Source: Bacillota bacterium
GTDB taxonomy: Bacteria; Bacillota; Desulfitobacteriia; Desulfitobacteriales; JAJXUE01
Assembly (NCBI GenBank): GCA_021811155.1
Contig: JAJZPO010000017.1
Location: 1 to 43,148 of the forward strand
Direction of reading: 5' to 3'
DNA: 43,148 nucleotides
Shown here: positions 26,275-34,306 of the stretch, in pieces
How the letters are laid out: every line of letters begins with the position of its first letter
How positions within the stretch are numbered: position 1 is the stretch's first letter
The notes under the pieces: generated by a model
Seen by the model: the letters and a program-made list of their open reading frames with translations, nothing else
Databases searched by the model: none
What the model was told of the DNA's origin: nothing
Translations under genes and position numbers: made by a program

Positions 26275-26366
26275 AATGTCACCCTTTCCAGTCTCCCGAT
26301 TATCGTCTTTTACTAATGTACAACCTTTTCGGTTGAGTGTAAAGTTTGCCAACATCTTTCGAACAT

Positions 26367-26563
26367 CAAGAAACGCGCGCTTCGTTTATCCTCAGCGCGC
26401 GCGTTTCCCTGCCGAGGCTGAGACATGCATGTTTAGTCTCAGCCTCTCTAGGACTATGACCGCGCTAGCCCCGACCTTCCTTTTGGGTTTGCGCGGTCCG
26501 TCGCAGCACCCCGTGTTCGATATACTCGGCTAAAGTTGCCGAGTATATACTTTCCTGAGGTAT
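26367..26563. repeat. 197-bp four-hairpin repeat, copy A
   Basis: Runs from CAAGAAA to TGAGGTAT. Four perfect stems: GAAACGCGCGC/GCGCGCGTTTC, GAGGCTGAGAC/GTCTCAGCCTC, GACCGCGC/GCGCGGTC and ATATACTCGGC/GCCGAGTATAT. Copies lie at 28474-28670 (same length) and 32130-32278 (deleted). It ends 6 bp from the terminator of the DUF5667 gene. No start-to-stop ORF is credible within it. Confidence 0.93.
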
Positions 26564-26569
26564 GTTAAA

Positions 26570-26588
26570 GCCCCGCCAGAGGCGGGGC
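26570..26588 (-). terminator. Terminator of the DUF5667 gene
   Basis: GCCCCGCC/GGCGGGGC stem with a three-base loop followed by TTTAACA on the minus strand; TTTTC follows on the plus strand. Confidence 0.85.
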
Positions 26589-26642
26589 TTTTCAGTCCTT
26601 GCTTAAAGGTTTGGTAACGTTTGGGGCTGCAGGCGTTTGCAA

Positions 26643-27779
26643 TCAGTCATCCTGATCGCCGCCATCCTGCCTGCCATGTTGCATTTTGTCCTTCCCGTCT
26701 CCATCCCCATTTCCACTGGACCAGGAGCCGGTTTCCGCGGATACGGTCCCTCGAGCCTGAATGGTGCTGTCACCGGGTACAAAAACTTTGAAGGAGTTGT
26801 TCTTTTCTCGATTCTTTTCTTGATTCTTTCCTTGATCCTTTTCACGATTTTTTTCGGAGTTTCTTGCTGCATTCTCTTCAGCTTTTTTCCCGGCCTCTTG
26901 CTGCACCGCAGGGCTTTGCGCATCCATTTCGTCATTATTTCCGGCATTGGCCGCTTCATTCAGGCCCGAATTCGCAGTTTTCCCGTGCTCTTCGTCCCCG
27001 TCTTGTTTGTCCTTTTTGTCCTTATGTTCCGGTTTAGAACCATCAGCCCATAATTGTAATCCCATGCTGTTGATCACCGCCTTCAGGTGGTGGTCTTCAT
27101 TATACACAGCCAGGCTTACCGTCCTGCCGTCCGTGGTCACATAAATCGCTGCCTCATCATCTATCTGGCGCTTGATCACATTGATGAAGGCGTTCATCAG
27201 GCCTTTCCTGGCCTGTTCCGGAGCTTTGGCCAGTATCCGCAGCAACACCTGAGCCGCATGTCTTTGGCTGATGTCCAAGCCGTAAACTACAGCTACAATG
27301 CTGCGGTCTTTAAGTCCGTAAACCGCGCTGGTTACGGTATTATAAACCGCACCTGAGACCTTGCCGTCCCCGGTGGCGATAACGATTTGGACCTGGGCTT
27401 GCTGTACTGTATCCAAGTACGCCTGGGATGTTTGTACGGCCAGATCCTGTTTGCCGTCATCAGCCATTACCTGAGCTTCAGCCAGTCTTTCATTGGCGTC
27501 TTCCAGCAGTTCCTGGGCCTTCTTTTCGGGTGAGAAAGTGAAAAAGAGGATGATCTTTTCAAACAGCTTATCAAAAAAGTAGAATGGGCTGTCTGGCAGG
27601 ATTCCAGGGTCTGCGAGCTGTACACCTGCTGACCCTGCTGTATCCGCGGTCGTAACAGTTGACCCTGTCGTAACCGTGGACGTTGTCGTGGCGGCAGACG
27701 TTGTATTGTCCGCAAAAACCGGAACTGCAATGTTCATCAGCAAAATAAACACTGCCAAGAAACTGACGAGTTTTTTCAA
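26643..27779 (-). CDS. Secreted DUF5667-like protein with charged low-complexity tail
   Basis: 378 aa. Signal peptide (1-23, cleavage near VFA-DN), Thr/Ser-rich linker (24-50), then the DUF5667-type helical domain starting GILPDSPFYFFDKLFEKI (about 58) with EKKAQELLEDANERLAEA. The C-terminal third is highly charged, with repeated EKNREK/KNQEKN units, and probably disordered. Secreted and of unknown function. TTG start after GGAGGGG. Confidence 0.7.
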   Translation of the reverse strand: MKKLVSFLAVFILLMNIAVPVFADNTTSAATTTSTVTTGSTVTTADTAGSAGVQLADPGILPDSPFYFFDKLFEKIILFFTFSPEKKAQELLEDANERLAEAQVMADDGKQDLAVQTSQAYLDTVQQAQVQIVIATGDGKVSGAVYNTVTSAVYGLKDRSIVAVVYGLDISQRHAAQVLLRILAKAPEQARKGLMNAFINVIKRQIDDEAAIYVTTDGRTVSLAVYNEDHHLKAVINSMGLQLWADGSKPEHKDKKDKQDGDEEHGKTANSGLNEAANAGNNDEMDAQSPAVQQEAGKKAEENAARNSEKNREKDQGKNQEKNREKNNSFKVFVPGDSTIQARGTVSAETGSWSSGNGDGDGKDKMQHGRQDGGDQDD

Positions 27780-27886
27780 GTATCTTCCCCTCCTAAAATT
27801 TCTTGCTTTACACTGATAAATATACGTGCAAGCAAGAAACTTTTTGGGGGTGTCTCTAATTATTGATTTGTTATTATTCAGGTAGT

Positions 27887-28190
27887 CAGAATTCAGACTC
27901 CCATGCCGCTACGCTGCACCACTGAGGAATGCAACGGGACCAGGAAGCTTGAGGGTGAGTTTACTTTCCGCGCAGAGAAGCATTACGGAGGAGCCGTTAG
28001 CATACTCGGCAAGCGACCGAACGGGAGCACGAATGCTCGCGCCCGATTTAAGTCTACGTTTGCGGTAAGAGAGGGAGCGAGCCGAAAAGTATGCTCGGCG
28101 ACGGAGTCTGCTGAACGAAGCGGAAAGTAAACTCGACCCGAGCAGACCCGAAGCATCCATTCTGACTACTGACTCCTGACTACTGACTCC
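27887..28190. repeat. GAATTC/TGACTCC dispersed repeat, copy 2 (with internal palindromic element)
   Basis: Starts CAGAATTCAGACTCC and ends TCTGACTACTGACTCC-type heptamers. It shares the CATGCCGCT...GCACCACTGA.GAATG core with copy 1. Inside, GAGTTTACTTTCCGC (27957-27971) and its exact reverse complement (28120-28134) bound 178 bp that can also pair at AGCATACT/AGTATGCT. It abuts the stop of the small membrane protein gene. Confidence 0.7.
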
Positions 28191-28197
28191 CCGGTGT

Positions 28198-28404
28198 TTA
28201 CCTAGAGTTTTGTTTTATTTCCTGAACCTGTTTTTCAACCTGATTCAAACTTTGCTCGATTTGGTTAAGCTGCTTATCAGCGGAGCCGCGGGCAGTCTTT
28301 TCACCAATCCAAAACGCGCCGGCAAACAGGCAAATGAGAAACAGCACAAACAAGGTGCGGCGAAAGGATGGGGAACGCAAACCAACCCAACGTTTTCTTG
28401 CCAT
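28198..28404 (-). CDS. Small single-span membrane protein with coiled coil
   Basis: 68 aa. Basic N-terminus, one transmembrane helix (about 17-34), then a short coiled coil (NQIEQSLNQVEKQVQEIKQ). A clear GGAGG lies seven bases before the ATG, which supports a real gene. Function not recognised. Confidence 0.6.
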   Translation of the reverse strand: MARKRWVGLRSPSFRRTLFVLFLICLFAGAFWIGEKTARGSADKQLNQIEQSLNQVEKQVQEIKQNSR

Positions 28405-28473
28405 GTGCCAGCCTCCTGCGACAGTCTCTTTACTTCGATTATACTATCGGGTTTACTTGCTGCAAACCGTTTC

Positions 28474-28670
28474 CAAGAAATGCGCGCTTCGTTTTTCCTC
28501 AGCGCGCGCATTTCCCTGCCGAGGCTGAGACACGCATGTTTTGTCTCAGCCTCTCTAGGACTAGGACCGCGCTAGCCCCGGCCCTTCTTTTGGGTTTGCG
28601 CGGTCCGTCGCAGCACCACGTGATAGATATACTCGGCTAAAGTTGCCGAGTATATACTTTCTTGAGGTAT
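28474..28670. repeat. 197-bp four-hairpin repeat, copy B
   Basis: Same length as copy A with all four stems intact. In stem 1 a C-G pair of copy A has become T-A (GAAATGCGCGC/GCGCGCATTTC), a compensatory change. It ends 9 bp from the terminator of the lipoprotein gene, and lies upstream of the small membrane protein gene. Confidence 0.93.
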
Positions 28671-28679
28671 AAAAAAGAT

Positions 28680-28711
28680 GGGGCCCGTCCGGGTTTTCCG
28701 GTCCAGGCCCC
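28680..28711 (-). terminator. Terminator of the c-type cytochrome lipoprotein gene
   Basis: GGGGCC...CCGG-AAAA-CCCGG...GGCCCC stem followed by ATCTTTTTT on the minus strand. Confidence 0.83.
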
Positions 28712-28745
28712 TTTTCAGCTTCAACTCATCTGAGCTTATCCAAGT

Positions 28746-29288
28746 TCACTTGTTTTCGCTGGCATTAGATTTCACACTGTAGTCCAGATTGGCTTCCGGA
28801 GCGGCCGCTTTGATCTTCCTGATAAACTTGAAGCCGTTGCCGGCATGACAGGGATTGCAGCCGTTATTCATCGTATCGGTATAGGCTTTGTCAAAGGCAG
28901 AAAAATCCCCGGCGGCAATAGCCTTCCTGAGGGCGGAATTATCCCCCAGGTTTGCCTTATAAAAGCTGTCCCACTGCGGGTAAAGGCCAGGTTTGCTGAC
29001 TTTGGTTACTTCCATGTAATCGCCCATGATATCCCCCATGTAGGCTGCCAGTGCCCAGTTGCCCCCTTTGGCGGCGAAATACATGTTGTCAAAACTGTCA
29101 GATACTCCGCGCATCGAGGGACCGAACTTGTAAAGCGCACCCTTTACGTCATCTACTGTCTTGGTGAGGTCGGCAGTAGCGGTGGTCCCAGTGGGAACGG
29201 GAGTCTGGGGAGCCTGCTGCGCACAGCCTGCCGCTAGAAAAGCCACTGCCAGAAGCAGCGCCGCAGCTCTAAAGATTTTGCCGGTCAT
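28746..29288 (-). CDS. Lipoprotein with a single c-type heme site
   Basis: 180 aa from the preferred ATG. A lipoprotein signal peptide ends in the lipobox LAAGC (Cys about 22), followed by a Pro/Thr linker and a mostly helical domain. One heme-binding CNPCH is near 149-153, followed by AGNGFKFIRKIKAA. The long helical stretch before CxxCH recalls cytochrome c'-like or monoheme electron-shuttle proteins. It is divergent from the Rieske/cytochrome b-c operon, so it may be an electron partner of that complex (inference). GGGAGG precedes the ATG; the track start adds 27 unlikely residues. Confidence 0.75.
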   Translation of the reverse strand: MTGKIFRAAALLLAVAFLAAGCAQQAPQTPVPTGTTATADLTKTVDDVKGALYKFGPSMRGVSDSFDNMYFAAKGGNWALAAYMGDIMGDYMEVTKVSKPGLYPQWDSFYKANLGDNSALRKAIAAGDFSAFDKAYTDTMNNGCNPCHAGNGFKFIRKIKAAAPEANLDYSVKSNASENK

Positions 29289-29319
29289 TGGTAAGCCTCC
29301 CTTGAATTTTTTGCCTGTT

Positions 29320-29337
29320 GTTACCATATGTGGTAAC
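29320..29337. promoter_or_regulatory. Palindrome GTTACCA-TATG-TGGTAAC between divergent redox genes
   Basis: Perfect seven-base arms, four-base centre, 32 bases upstream of the lipoprotein start in the 226-bp divergent gap. It looks like a repressor operator; the regulator is unknown. Confidence 0.5.
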
Positions 29338-29514
29338 GGCTGAAGTCTCGCTAGGCTTAGTTTCCCCAAATTCCAGAAAAATTTGTACCACAGTTATATT
29401 TTCGTCCCGCTTTTCCAGTGGCCGGACTGCCTAAGACCGCGGAATATTATTTTTCTCCTGTCGGAACAATAAGAAAGACTAACTGCGTTTGCAGCATTTT
29501 TCGGGAGGATAGGC

Positions 29515-29973
29515 ATGAGCGAAGGGAAAGAGAGCAACCTGCCAAGAAGGCGGTTCCTGAAACTAGGGGTTGGGGCTGTTGGCGGCGCTTTAGGGTTAGG
29601 CTACCTGGGGTTGACAGGCGATTTTTTAAGACCCCCTTCGGAGCTCAGCAAGCCGCTGCAAGTAGTCGGAAAAATCGGTGACTTCAGCGTTGCCAGCCCC
29701 ACCCTGGTAGCATACCAGAGCAGCGGCGGCAGTGAAGGGGTCTATGTTACTAATCTGGGAGATGGCGGCTGGCTGGCCCTGGACTTTCACTGCACCCATT
29801 TGCAGTGCCCTGTAGACTGGTATGATGCGACCAAGCAGTACATATGTCCCTGTCACGGCGGAACTTACGACATCAATGGCAATGTCCTGGGGGGACCCCC
29901 GCCCCACCCGCTTCCCCGGCGGGTTATCAAGATCGAGGGTGATTCGGTGCTCGTCGGCGGGAGGTTGGTCTGA
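29515..29973 (+). CDS. Rieske iron-sulfur protein
   Basis: 152 aa. N-terminal twin-arginine-like anchor (PRRRFLKLG, then a hydrophobic stretch to about 34). The Rieske motifs CTHLQCPV (about 93-100) and CPCHGG (about 111-116) supply the two Cys and two His ligands of the [2Fe-2S] cluster. It is the Rieske subunit of a quinol:cytochrome c oxidoreductase-type complex in the cytoplasmic membrane. ATG with GGGAGG; its stop overlaps the cytochrome b start (TGATG). Confidence 0.93.
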   Translation: MSEGKESNLPRRRFLKLGVGAVGGALGLGYLGLTGDFLRPPSELSKPLQVVGKIGDFSVASPTLVAYQSSGGSEGVYVTNLGDGGWLALDFHCTHLQCPVDWYDATKQYICPCHGGTYDINGNVLGGPPPHPLPRRVIKIEGDSVLVGGRLV

Positions 29974-31319
29974 TGAAATGGCTGGATGAAAGACTCGGTC
30001 TCAGTGAATTAATGGCTGGCATTTTTGAGCATCCGGTACACAAAAAGAGCAATTTTCTTGATTATCTCGGCTTTGCCACTCTGTACGTCTTCATCAATCA
30101 GGCAGTGACAGGCATGCTGTTAGCCACAGTGTATAAACCGTCATCCACCGAGGCCTGGGCAAGCATCAAGGCCTTACAGGCTTCAGCAGTCGGCGGCTAT
30201 GTCCGGTCTCTGCACTCCTGGGGCGCCAATTTCATGGTGGTGTTGGTGGTCCTGCACCTGCTGCGGGTCTACTATGAAGGAGCATATAAGAAACCAAGGG
30301 AATTGACCTGGATAGCTGGGGGCATCCTTTTGCTGGGAACTCTGGGCCTGGCCTTCACCGGTTATCTCCTGCCATGGGATCAGGAAGGGTATTGGGCCAC
30401 CACCGTGGGAACAGCTATGGCTGAATACGTCCCGGGGATTGGTGATTATGTCGTTCGTGTTCTGCGCAACGGCGCCCAAGTCACCGGAGATACTCTGACG
30501 CGATTTTACTCAGTGCACATGCTGCTTTTGCCGGTTGTGGTGCTTTTCGCGTTCATGGTCCATTTCTTCTTTGTGCTGAGACAGGGAATGTCCTCCACTG
30601 ATGCACTGCTTGCGGCAAAGCAGCAGGGAAAAAATATTGAATCCATGTCCATCCCTTTTTGGCCCAACGTCGCCTTTCGCATGATTCTTCTTGTCCTGGT
30701 TACAGCTGCAGCTTTATGGGTTTTAGCCGGGGTATTTCCCAAAGGTCTTGGTGATGCCGCCGACCCTTTGAATAAGAATAAATTCATCCCGCAACCGGCC
30801 TGGTATTTTTTCGGAGTGTATCAGCTGCTCAAGTATTTTCCCGGTAAACTTGATATTGCTGCCATGGTCGGAGTGCCTTTGGTGGGCTTGATAGCCCTCT
30901 TTGCCCTGCCGCGGATTGACCGCAATCCTAGCCGTCTGCCGCAAAAGCGCCCTATTGCCCTGGCCATCGGAGTAGTTCTCAGCGCAGGTATGGTGTTCCT
31001 GACTTACCAGGGGTATAAGTCAGTGCCCAAGCCTCTGCCAACCAATATGGTTTCCCATCCCAGCTACGCCAGGAACATCAACCCCATATTCCAGAGCAAG
31101 TGCGTTGCCTGCCACGGTCAGTCAGGCGGATACAGTCTGGAAACCTATACAGGCGCAATTCAAAAGAATATAGCGCCAGGCAACCCGGACGCTTCAAAGA
31201 TCATTCAACGCCTTGAGGGGAAACTGCAGCCCCAAATGCCGCTTGGCCAGGAACCCCTGACCAAGGACCAGATCCAGACCATCAAGAACTGGATCCAGGA
31301 CGGAGCCCCCAACAACTGA
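29973..31319 (+). CDS. Cytochrome b/subunit IV fused to a C-terminal monoheme cytochrome c
   Basis: 448 aa. A b6-like four-helix part has heme histidines in RSLHSWGANFMVVLVVLHLL and FYSVHMLLLP...MVHFFF (about 68-205). A subunit IV-like part (about 235-345) carries the quinol-site motif as PAWYF instead of PEWYF. A C-terminal c domain with CVACHGQ is near 371. Fusion of all three parts in one chain is compact; with the Rieske protein it makes a two-gene bc complex. It oxidises menaquinol and passes electrons to c-type cytochromes (family knowledge). The Ala in place of Glu could change proton release. Confidence 0.9.
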   Translation: MKWLDERLGLSELMAGIFEHPVHKKSNFLDYLGFATLYVFINQAVTGMLLATVYKPSSTEAWASIKALQASAVGGYVRSLHSWGANFMVVLVVLHLLRVYYEGAYKKPRELTWIAGGILLLGTLGLAFTGYLLPWDQEGYWATTVGTAMAEYVPGIGDYVVRVLRNGAQVTGDTLTRFYSVHMLLLPVVVLFAFMVHFFFVLRQGMSSTDALLAAKQQGKNIESMSIPFWPNVAFRMILLVLVTAAALWVLAGVFPKGLGDAADPLNKNKFIPQPAWYFFGVYQLLKYFPGKLDIAAMVGVPLVGLIALFALPRIDRNPSRLPQKRPIALAIGVVLSAGMVFLTYQGYKSVPKPLPTNMVSHPSYARNINPIFQSKCVACHGQSGGYSLETYTGAIQKNIAPGNPDASKIIQRLEGKLQPQMPLGQEPLTKDQIQTIKNWIQDGAPNN

Positions 31320-31323
31320 GTAA

Positions 31324-31355
31324 GAGGCCATCGACATTCACTTATCGATGGCCTC
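31324..31355 (+). terminator. Terminator of the Rieske-cytochrome b-c operon
   Basis: GAGGCCATCGA/TCGATGGCCTC stem with a ten-base loop followed by CCTTTGTTTG, directly after the stop. Confidence 0.83.
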
Positions 31356-31436
31356 CCTTTGTTTGCTCCTCCAGCCTGGTCCATTGGCTGCATGTTCCGG
31401 CCAGTTGAGGCGCATACTTGGCATCAGAAGTTTGCC

Positions 31437-31907
31437 CTACTTGGCAACACTCAGTTGATCTTTTTTGTGGTCTTCACTCCTCTTGGTCCAGTGGTTGCAA
31501 GTGCCGCCCAGTTCCTCTACATATTGGGCAGTGATTTCTTCTTCACTCTTTCCTCGCTGCTGGATTCTGTAATTTGTCGTAACCAGAGCCTTAACCATAT
31601 CGAGGGCCAGATCCGCCAGGTGGGTGCAGCCGTGCGCATGTCCGACTGCGTTTTGGACGGCTTTGCGCGCCCCCGGACCTATCTTTATCCCTACCAGCTT
31701 TCTATCCTCAGCCTGGGCCTCAGCGCAGTAAGGGTGGGGAATCCTGACCATGTCCGCTTTGGCTTTTACAATCTCCAATGTATCTTTGCTAACGTGTAAG
31801 GTCAGGCAAATCTCGTGTACGGTATCGATAAAGGTGCCTCTTGCAACCAGCATCCCGTCTTCGCTTTCATCCACGCTGCAGGATTTTGTGCGGTTAAAAA
31901 TGATCAT
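31437..31907 (-). CDS. DUF2889 family protein
   Basis: 156 aa soluble protein. The family signature GCTHLADLALDMVKAL lies at about 93-108, and the N-terminal half contains RGTFIDTVHEICLTLHV. DUF2889 has no known function. ATG with AGGAGG. A palindrome 74 bases upstream may regulate it. Confidence 0.68.
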   Translation of the reverse strand: MIIFNRTKSCSVDESEDGMLVARGTFIDTVHEICLTLHVSKDTLEIVKAKADMVRIPHPYCAEAQAEDRKLVGIKIGPGARKAVQNAVGHAHGCTHLADLALDMVKALVTTNYRIQQRGKSEEEITAQYVEELGGTCNHWTKRSEDHKKDQLSVAK

Positions 31908-31980
31908 CTTTTACCTCCTTGTTCTGCCAGGTCAATTAGTCTTTCAGCGCTATTAATCCCCATTATATATAAGCCGGCCG

Positions 31981-31998
31981 TATTTAAGTGCTTAAATA
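31981..31998. promoter_or_regulatory. Palindrome TATTTAAG-TG-CTTAAATA upstream of the DUF2889 gene
   Basis: Perfect eight-base arms around a TG centre, 74-91 bases upstream of the DUF2889 start. Operator-like, regulator unknown. Being AT-rich it may also be chance. Confidence 0.4.
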
Positions 31999-32129
31999 TT
32001 TGTCCTGTTTTTCTCTGACCATTTTCTTCCCCCTCAAAGTTAGTCTAACCTCGAAGTGGTTCCTGATTTCTTTCGAAAATAAAAATATTTCGCGAAAAAT
32101 CCCAAATACCCTGCAAACGGTCCGAAAAA

Positions 32130-32278
32130 CAAGAAATACGCGCTTCGTTTTTCCTCTGCGCGCGCATTTCCCTGCCGAGGCTGAGACATGCTCTTCTAGT
32201 GAGTTTGCGCAATCCGTCGCAGCACCGTGTTCGAATATACTCGGCTAAAGTTGCCGAGTATAAACTTTTCTTAGGCAT
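32130..32278. repeat. Four-hairpin repeat, copy C (deleted form, 149 bp)
   Basis: Has stem 1 (one mismatch), the left arm of stem 2, the right flank of stem 3 and an intact stem 4 (TATACTCGGC/GCCGAGTATA). About 48 bp between stems 2 and 3 is missing. It ends 4 bp from the terminator of the next minus-strand gene. Confidence 0.88.
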
Positions 32279-32282
32279 AAAA

Positions 32283-32304
32283 ATAGCCGCATCGCAACGG
32301 CTAT
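32283..32304 (-). terminator. Terminator of the 119-aa protein gene
   Basis: ATAGCCG-TTGCGATG-CGGCTAT followed by TTTTTAT on the minus strand, 11 bases past the stop. Confidence 0.8.
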
Positions 32305-32315
32305 CAAACTCAGAA

Positions 32316-32675
32316 TTAATTTCCCTGCAGGATCCCATCAGTCCGCAAGGTTGAGCGCAGTTCGTTGGCAGCTTTCCAGGATTCCGAATTTGCAGTATCC
32401 AAAGGGAGAATCCTGCGCTGGCCCTCAGTCCAAAACGCCAGGGGTTCACGGCTTGCTTCATCCAAAATGAGGTACACATCCGTATTTACCAAGCGGGTGT
32501 TATCATCATCCCGGATCAAGGCCCCGGCTGCCTGGGAGGCAAACCACCTGTCCACCTCCCCCGGTCTGTATCCTTCCGCCTTCAGCATTATCCTCAGTTG
32601 GCTGTATGTGGGGAATGAACCGGTCCCCAGTTTGCCAATTAACTCCGAAATCCTTTCACCCAGTGGTTTGGCCAC
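32316..32675 (-). CDS. Hypothetical 119-aa soluble protein
   Basis: Not recognised. Starts with GTG after GGAGGACAAAAA. The N-terminal half is helical and could hold a small helix-turn-helix (PTYSQLRIMLKAEGYRPGEVDRWF). The C-terminal half has strands and LAFWTEGQRRILPLD. No cysteines, no membrane segment. RBS plus terminator support a real gene. Confidence 0.6.
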   Translation of the reverse strand: MAKPLGERISELIGKLGTGSFPTYSQLRIMLKAEGYRPGEVDRWFASQAAGALIRDDDNTRLVNTDVYLILDEASREPLAFWTEGQRRILPLDTANSESWKAANELRSTLRTDGILQGN

Positions 32676-32895
32676 TTTTTGTCCTCCCCCAAATTTGTCT
32701 TACTAATAGATTTACCAACCTCTTAGTTTTTTAATCTTTGAGCGTGTTTTGCGTTTTTAAGCCCGAACTAAAATAACAATATCTTTTCTTTTGGCAAAAT
32801 CGGGCTTGGCAACCTTTAAAGTCCTAGGATATTGCTCCGAATATTACATATTCTATAAACGCAGAGCCCATTATTATTCAAGGAGGAATAAGCCT

Positions 32896-33093
32896 ATGCC
32901 TGGTGAACGTAACACAAATCAACCCGCAGTACCCGGTGCAGGAAGGGCCCTGGATCAATTCAAATGGGAAATCGCCACCGAACTTGGTGTCTCCTTGGGT
33001 GGCGACCGCACCAGCCGTGACAACGGCCGGGTTGGCGGCCAAATGACCAAACGCATGATTCAATTGGCTGAGAGCCAATTATCCGGACGCTAA
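32896..33093 (+). CDS. Alpha/beta-type small acid-soluble spore protein
   Basis: 65 aa. Family pattern ALDQFKWEIATELGVSLGGD then NGRVGGQMTKRMIQLAE. WEIATE marks the germination protease (GPR) cleavage site. These proteins coat and protect spore DNA and are made in the forespore under sigma-G. ATG 9 bases after AGGAGG; the longer track start is not credible. I could not place a convincing sigma-G promoter. Confidence 0.94.
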   Translation: MPGERNTNQPAVPGAGRALDQFKWEIATELGVSLGGDRTSRDNGRVGGQMTKRMIQLAESQLSGR

Positions 33094-33102
33094 GTCTCCA
33101 CA

Positions 33103-33130
33103 AAATGACCACAGGCAACCGTGGTCATTT
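33103..33130 (+). terminator. SASP terminator
   Basis: AAATGACCAC/GTGGTCATTT stem with an eight-base loop followed by TTATTTTT. Confidence 0.87.
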
Positions 33131-33151
33131 TTATTTTTCAGAGCGTGAAAA

Positions 33152-33180
33152 AACAGCAGGAAAACAATTTTCCTGCTGTT
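33152..33180 (-). terminator. Terminator of the YeiH-family gene
   Basis: AACAGCAGGAAAA/TTTTCCTGCTGTT stem with a three-base loop. TTTTTTCACG follows on the minus strand. Confidence 0.82.
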
Positions 33181-33205
33181 GCCTTGTCTCTTTTATTGCT
33201 GGAAC

Positions 33206-34213
33206 CTAAATTTGCCGGGTCATAAACTGTACGGCGATACTCACAACAGCCACTACAAACCAGACCAGCAGGCCGAGAAATATTGGCTTCACTCCGGTCT
33301 TGAGCATCTTGCGAAAATCTGCGACCAGGCCTACGGCCACAAGGGCCATCACGATCATGAACTTGCCCAGTTGGTTCAGGTAATTGACGGCCTGGCCCTG
33401 CAGTAGCCCCAAAGTGTTTAACAAGGATGCAACCAGGAACCAGACAATGAACCAGGGGAATATTTTTTTGAAGCTGTAATTAACCCCCTGGTCCTGCGCA
33501 GCGTCCCGCTTTTTCCTGGTCGCCACCGTCAGTGCGAATACCAGTGATATTGGGATAATCATTGTTGTTCTTGTCAATTTGACAATGGTTGCATAAGCCC
33601 CCGCCTGGGTGCTGTAAGCATAACCCGCTGCCACCACGGACGAAGTGTCATTGATTGCCGTCCCTGCCCATAGGCCAAAGGCTTGATTGGATAAGCCGAG
33701 CAGATGGCCGAGGGGAGGAAAGATCAGTACAGCTATCACGTTAAATAAAAAAACTGTAGAAATGGCATAGGCAACTTCAGTCTCTTCTGCCTCTATGATT
33801 GGCGATACTGCCGCAATGGCAGAACCCCCACAGATTGCCGTCCCTACCCCAATCAAACTGGTCAGTCTGGCAGGTACCCGCATTATTTTCCCTAATCCAT
33901 AGGCTGCGGTGAAGGCGAAAGACAGGGTTAAGGCCATTACATACAGAGAGTTTACACCGGTTTTCCACACCTGCCCCAGACTCAACCCTCCGCCGAGTAC
34001 GATTATCGCCCATTGCAGGATTTTCTTTGAGGTAAAGCCCACTCCTTTAAGGGTGCTGACAGGTTTGCCTATGCTGTTATTGATTAACATCCCCAAAAAA
34101 ATGCCAAAAACAGGGCCCCCGATCAAGGGAAAAATGTTGCCAAGCCATGTGGCGACTACCGCCAGTACCAAAGCCAGGAACAACCCTGGTCCGTTTTCAC
34201 GCAGCCACCTCAT
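33206..34213 (-). CDS. YeiH-family (UPF0324) membrane transporter
   Basis: 335 aa from the preferred ATG, about ten membrane segments. Family landmarks are GTAICGGSAIAAVSPII (about 125) and GTAINDTSSVVAAGYAYS (about 183). Members have been proposed to export sulfate or related anions, but the substrate is not established. GGAGATG precedes the ATG at 34213; the track adds 14 residues. Confidence 0.82.
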   Translation of the reverse strand: MRWLRENGPGLFLALVLAVVATWLGNIFPLIGGPVFGIFLGMLINNSIGKPVSTLKGVGFTSKKILQWAIIVLGGGLSLGQVWKTGVNSLYVMALTLSFAFTAAYGLGKIMRVPARLTSLIGVGTAICGGSAIAAVSPIIEAEETEVAYAISTVFLFNVIAVLIFPPLGHLLGLSNQAFGLWAGTAINDTSSVVAAGYAYSTQAGAYATIVKLTRTTMIIPISLVFALTVATRKKRDAAQDQGVNYSFKKIFPWFIVWFLVASLLNTLGLLQGQAVNYLNQLGKFMIVMALVAVGLVADFRKMLKTGVKPIFLGLLVWFVVAVVSIAVQFMTRQI

Positions 34214-34306
34214 GTTCTCATCTCCATTGCTGTTTCGTGTCCTGCTTATGCACAAAAAGCAGCACCAACTACGGTGCTGAACAAAAACGGTAAGTAAGGC
34301 AGAGGT

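Noticed and set aside
26120-26533. Similar plus-strand ORF tails in the three 197-bp repeats (FPAEAET...LLGLRGPSQH) resembling a conserved peptide
   Set aside because: The similarity follows from DNA repeat identity. Copy C breaks the frame content, no shared start or RBS exists, and the pattern is explained by hairpins.
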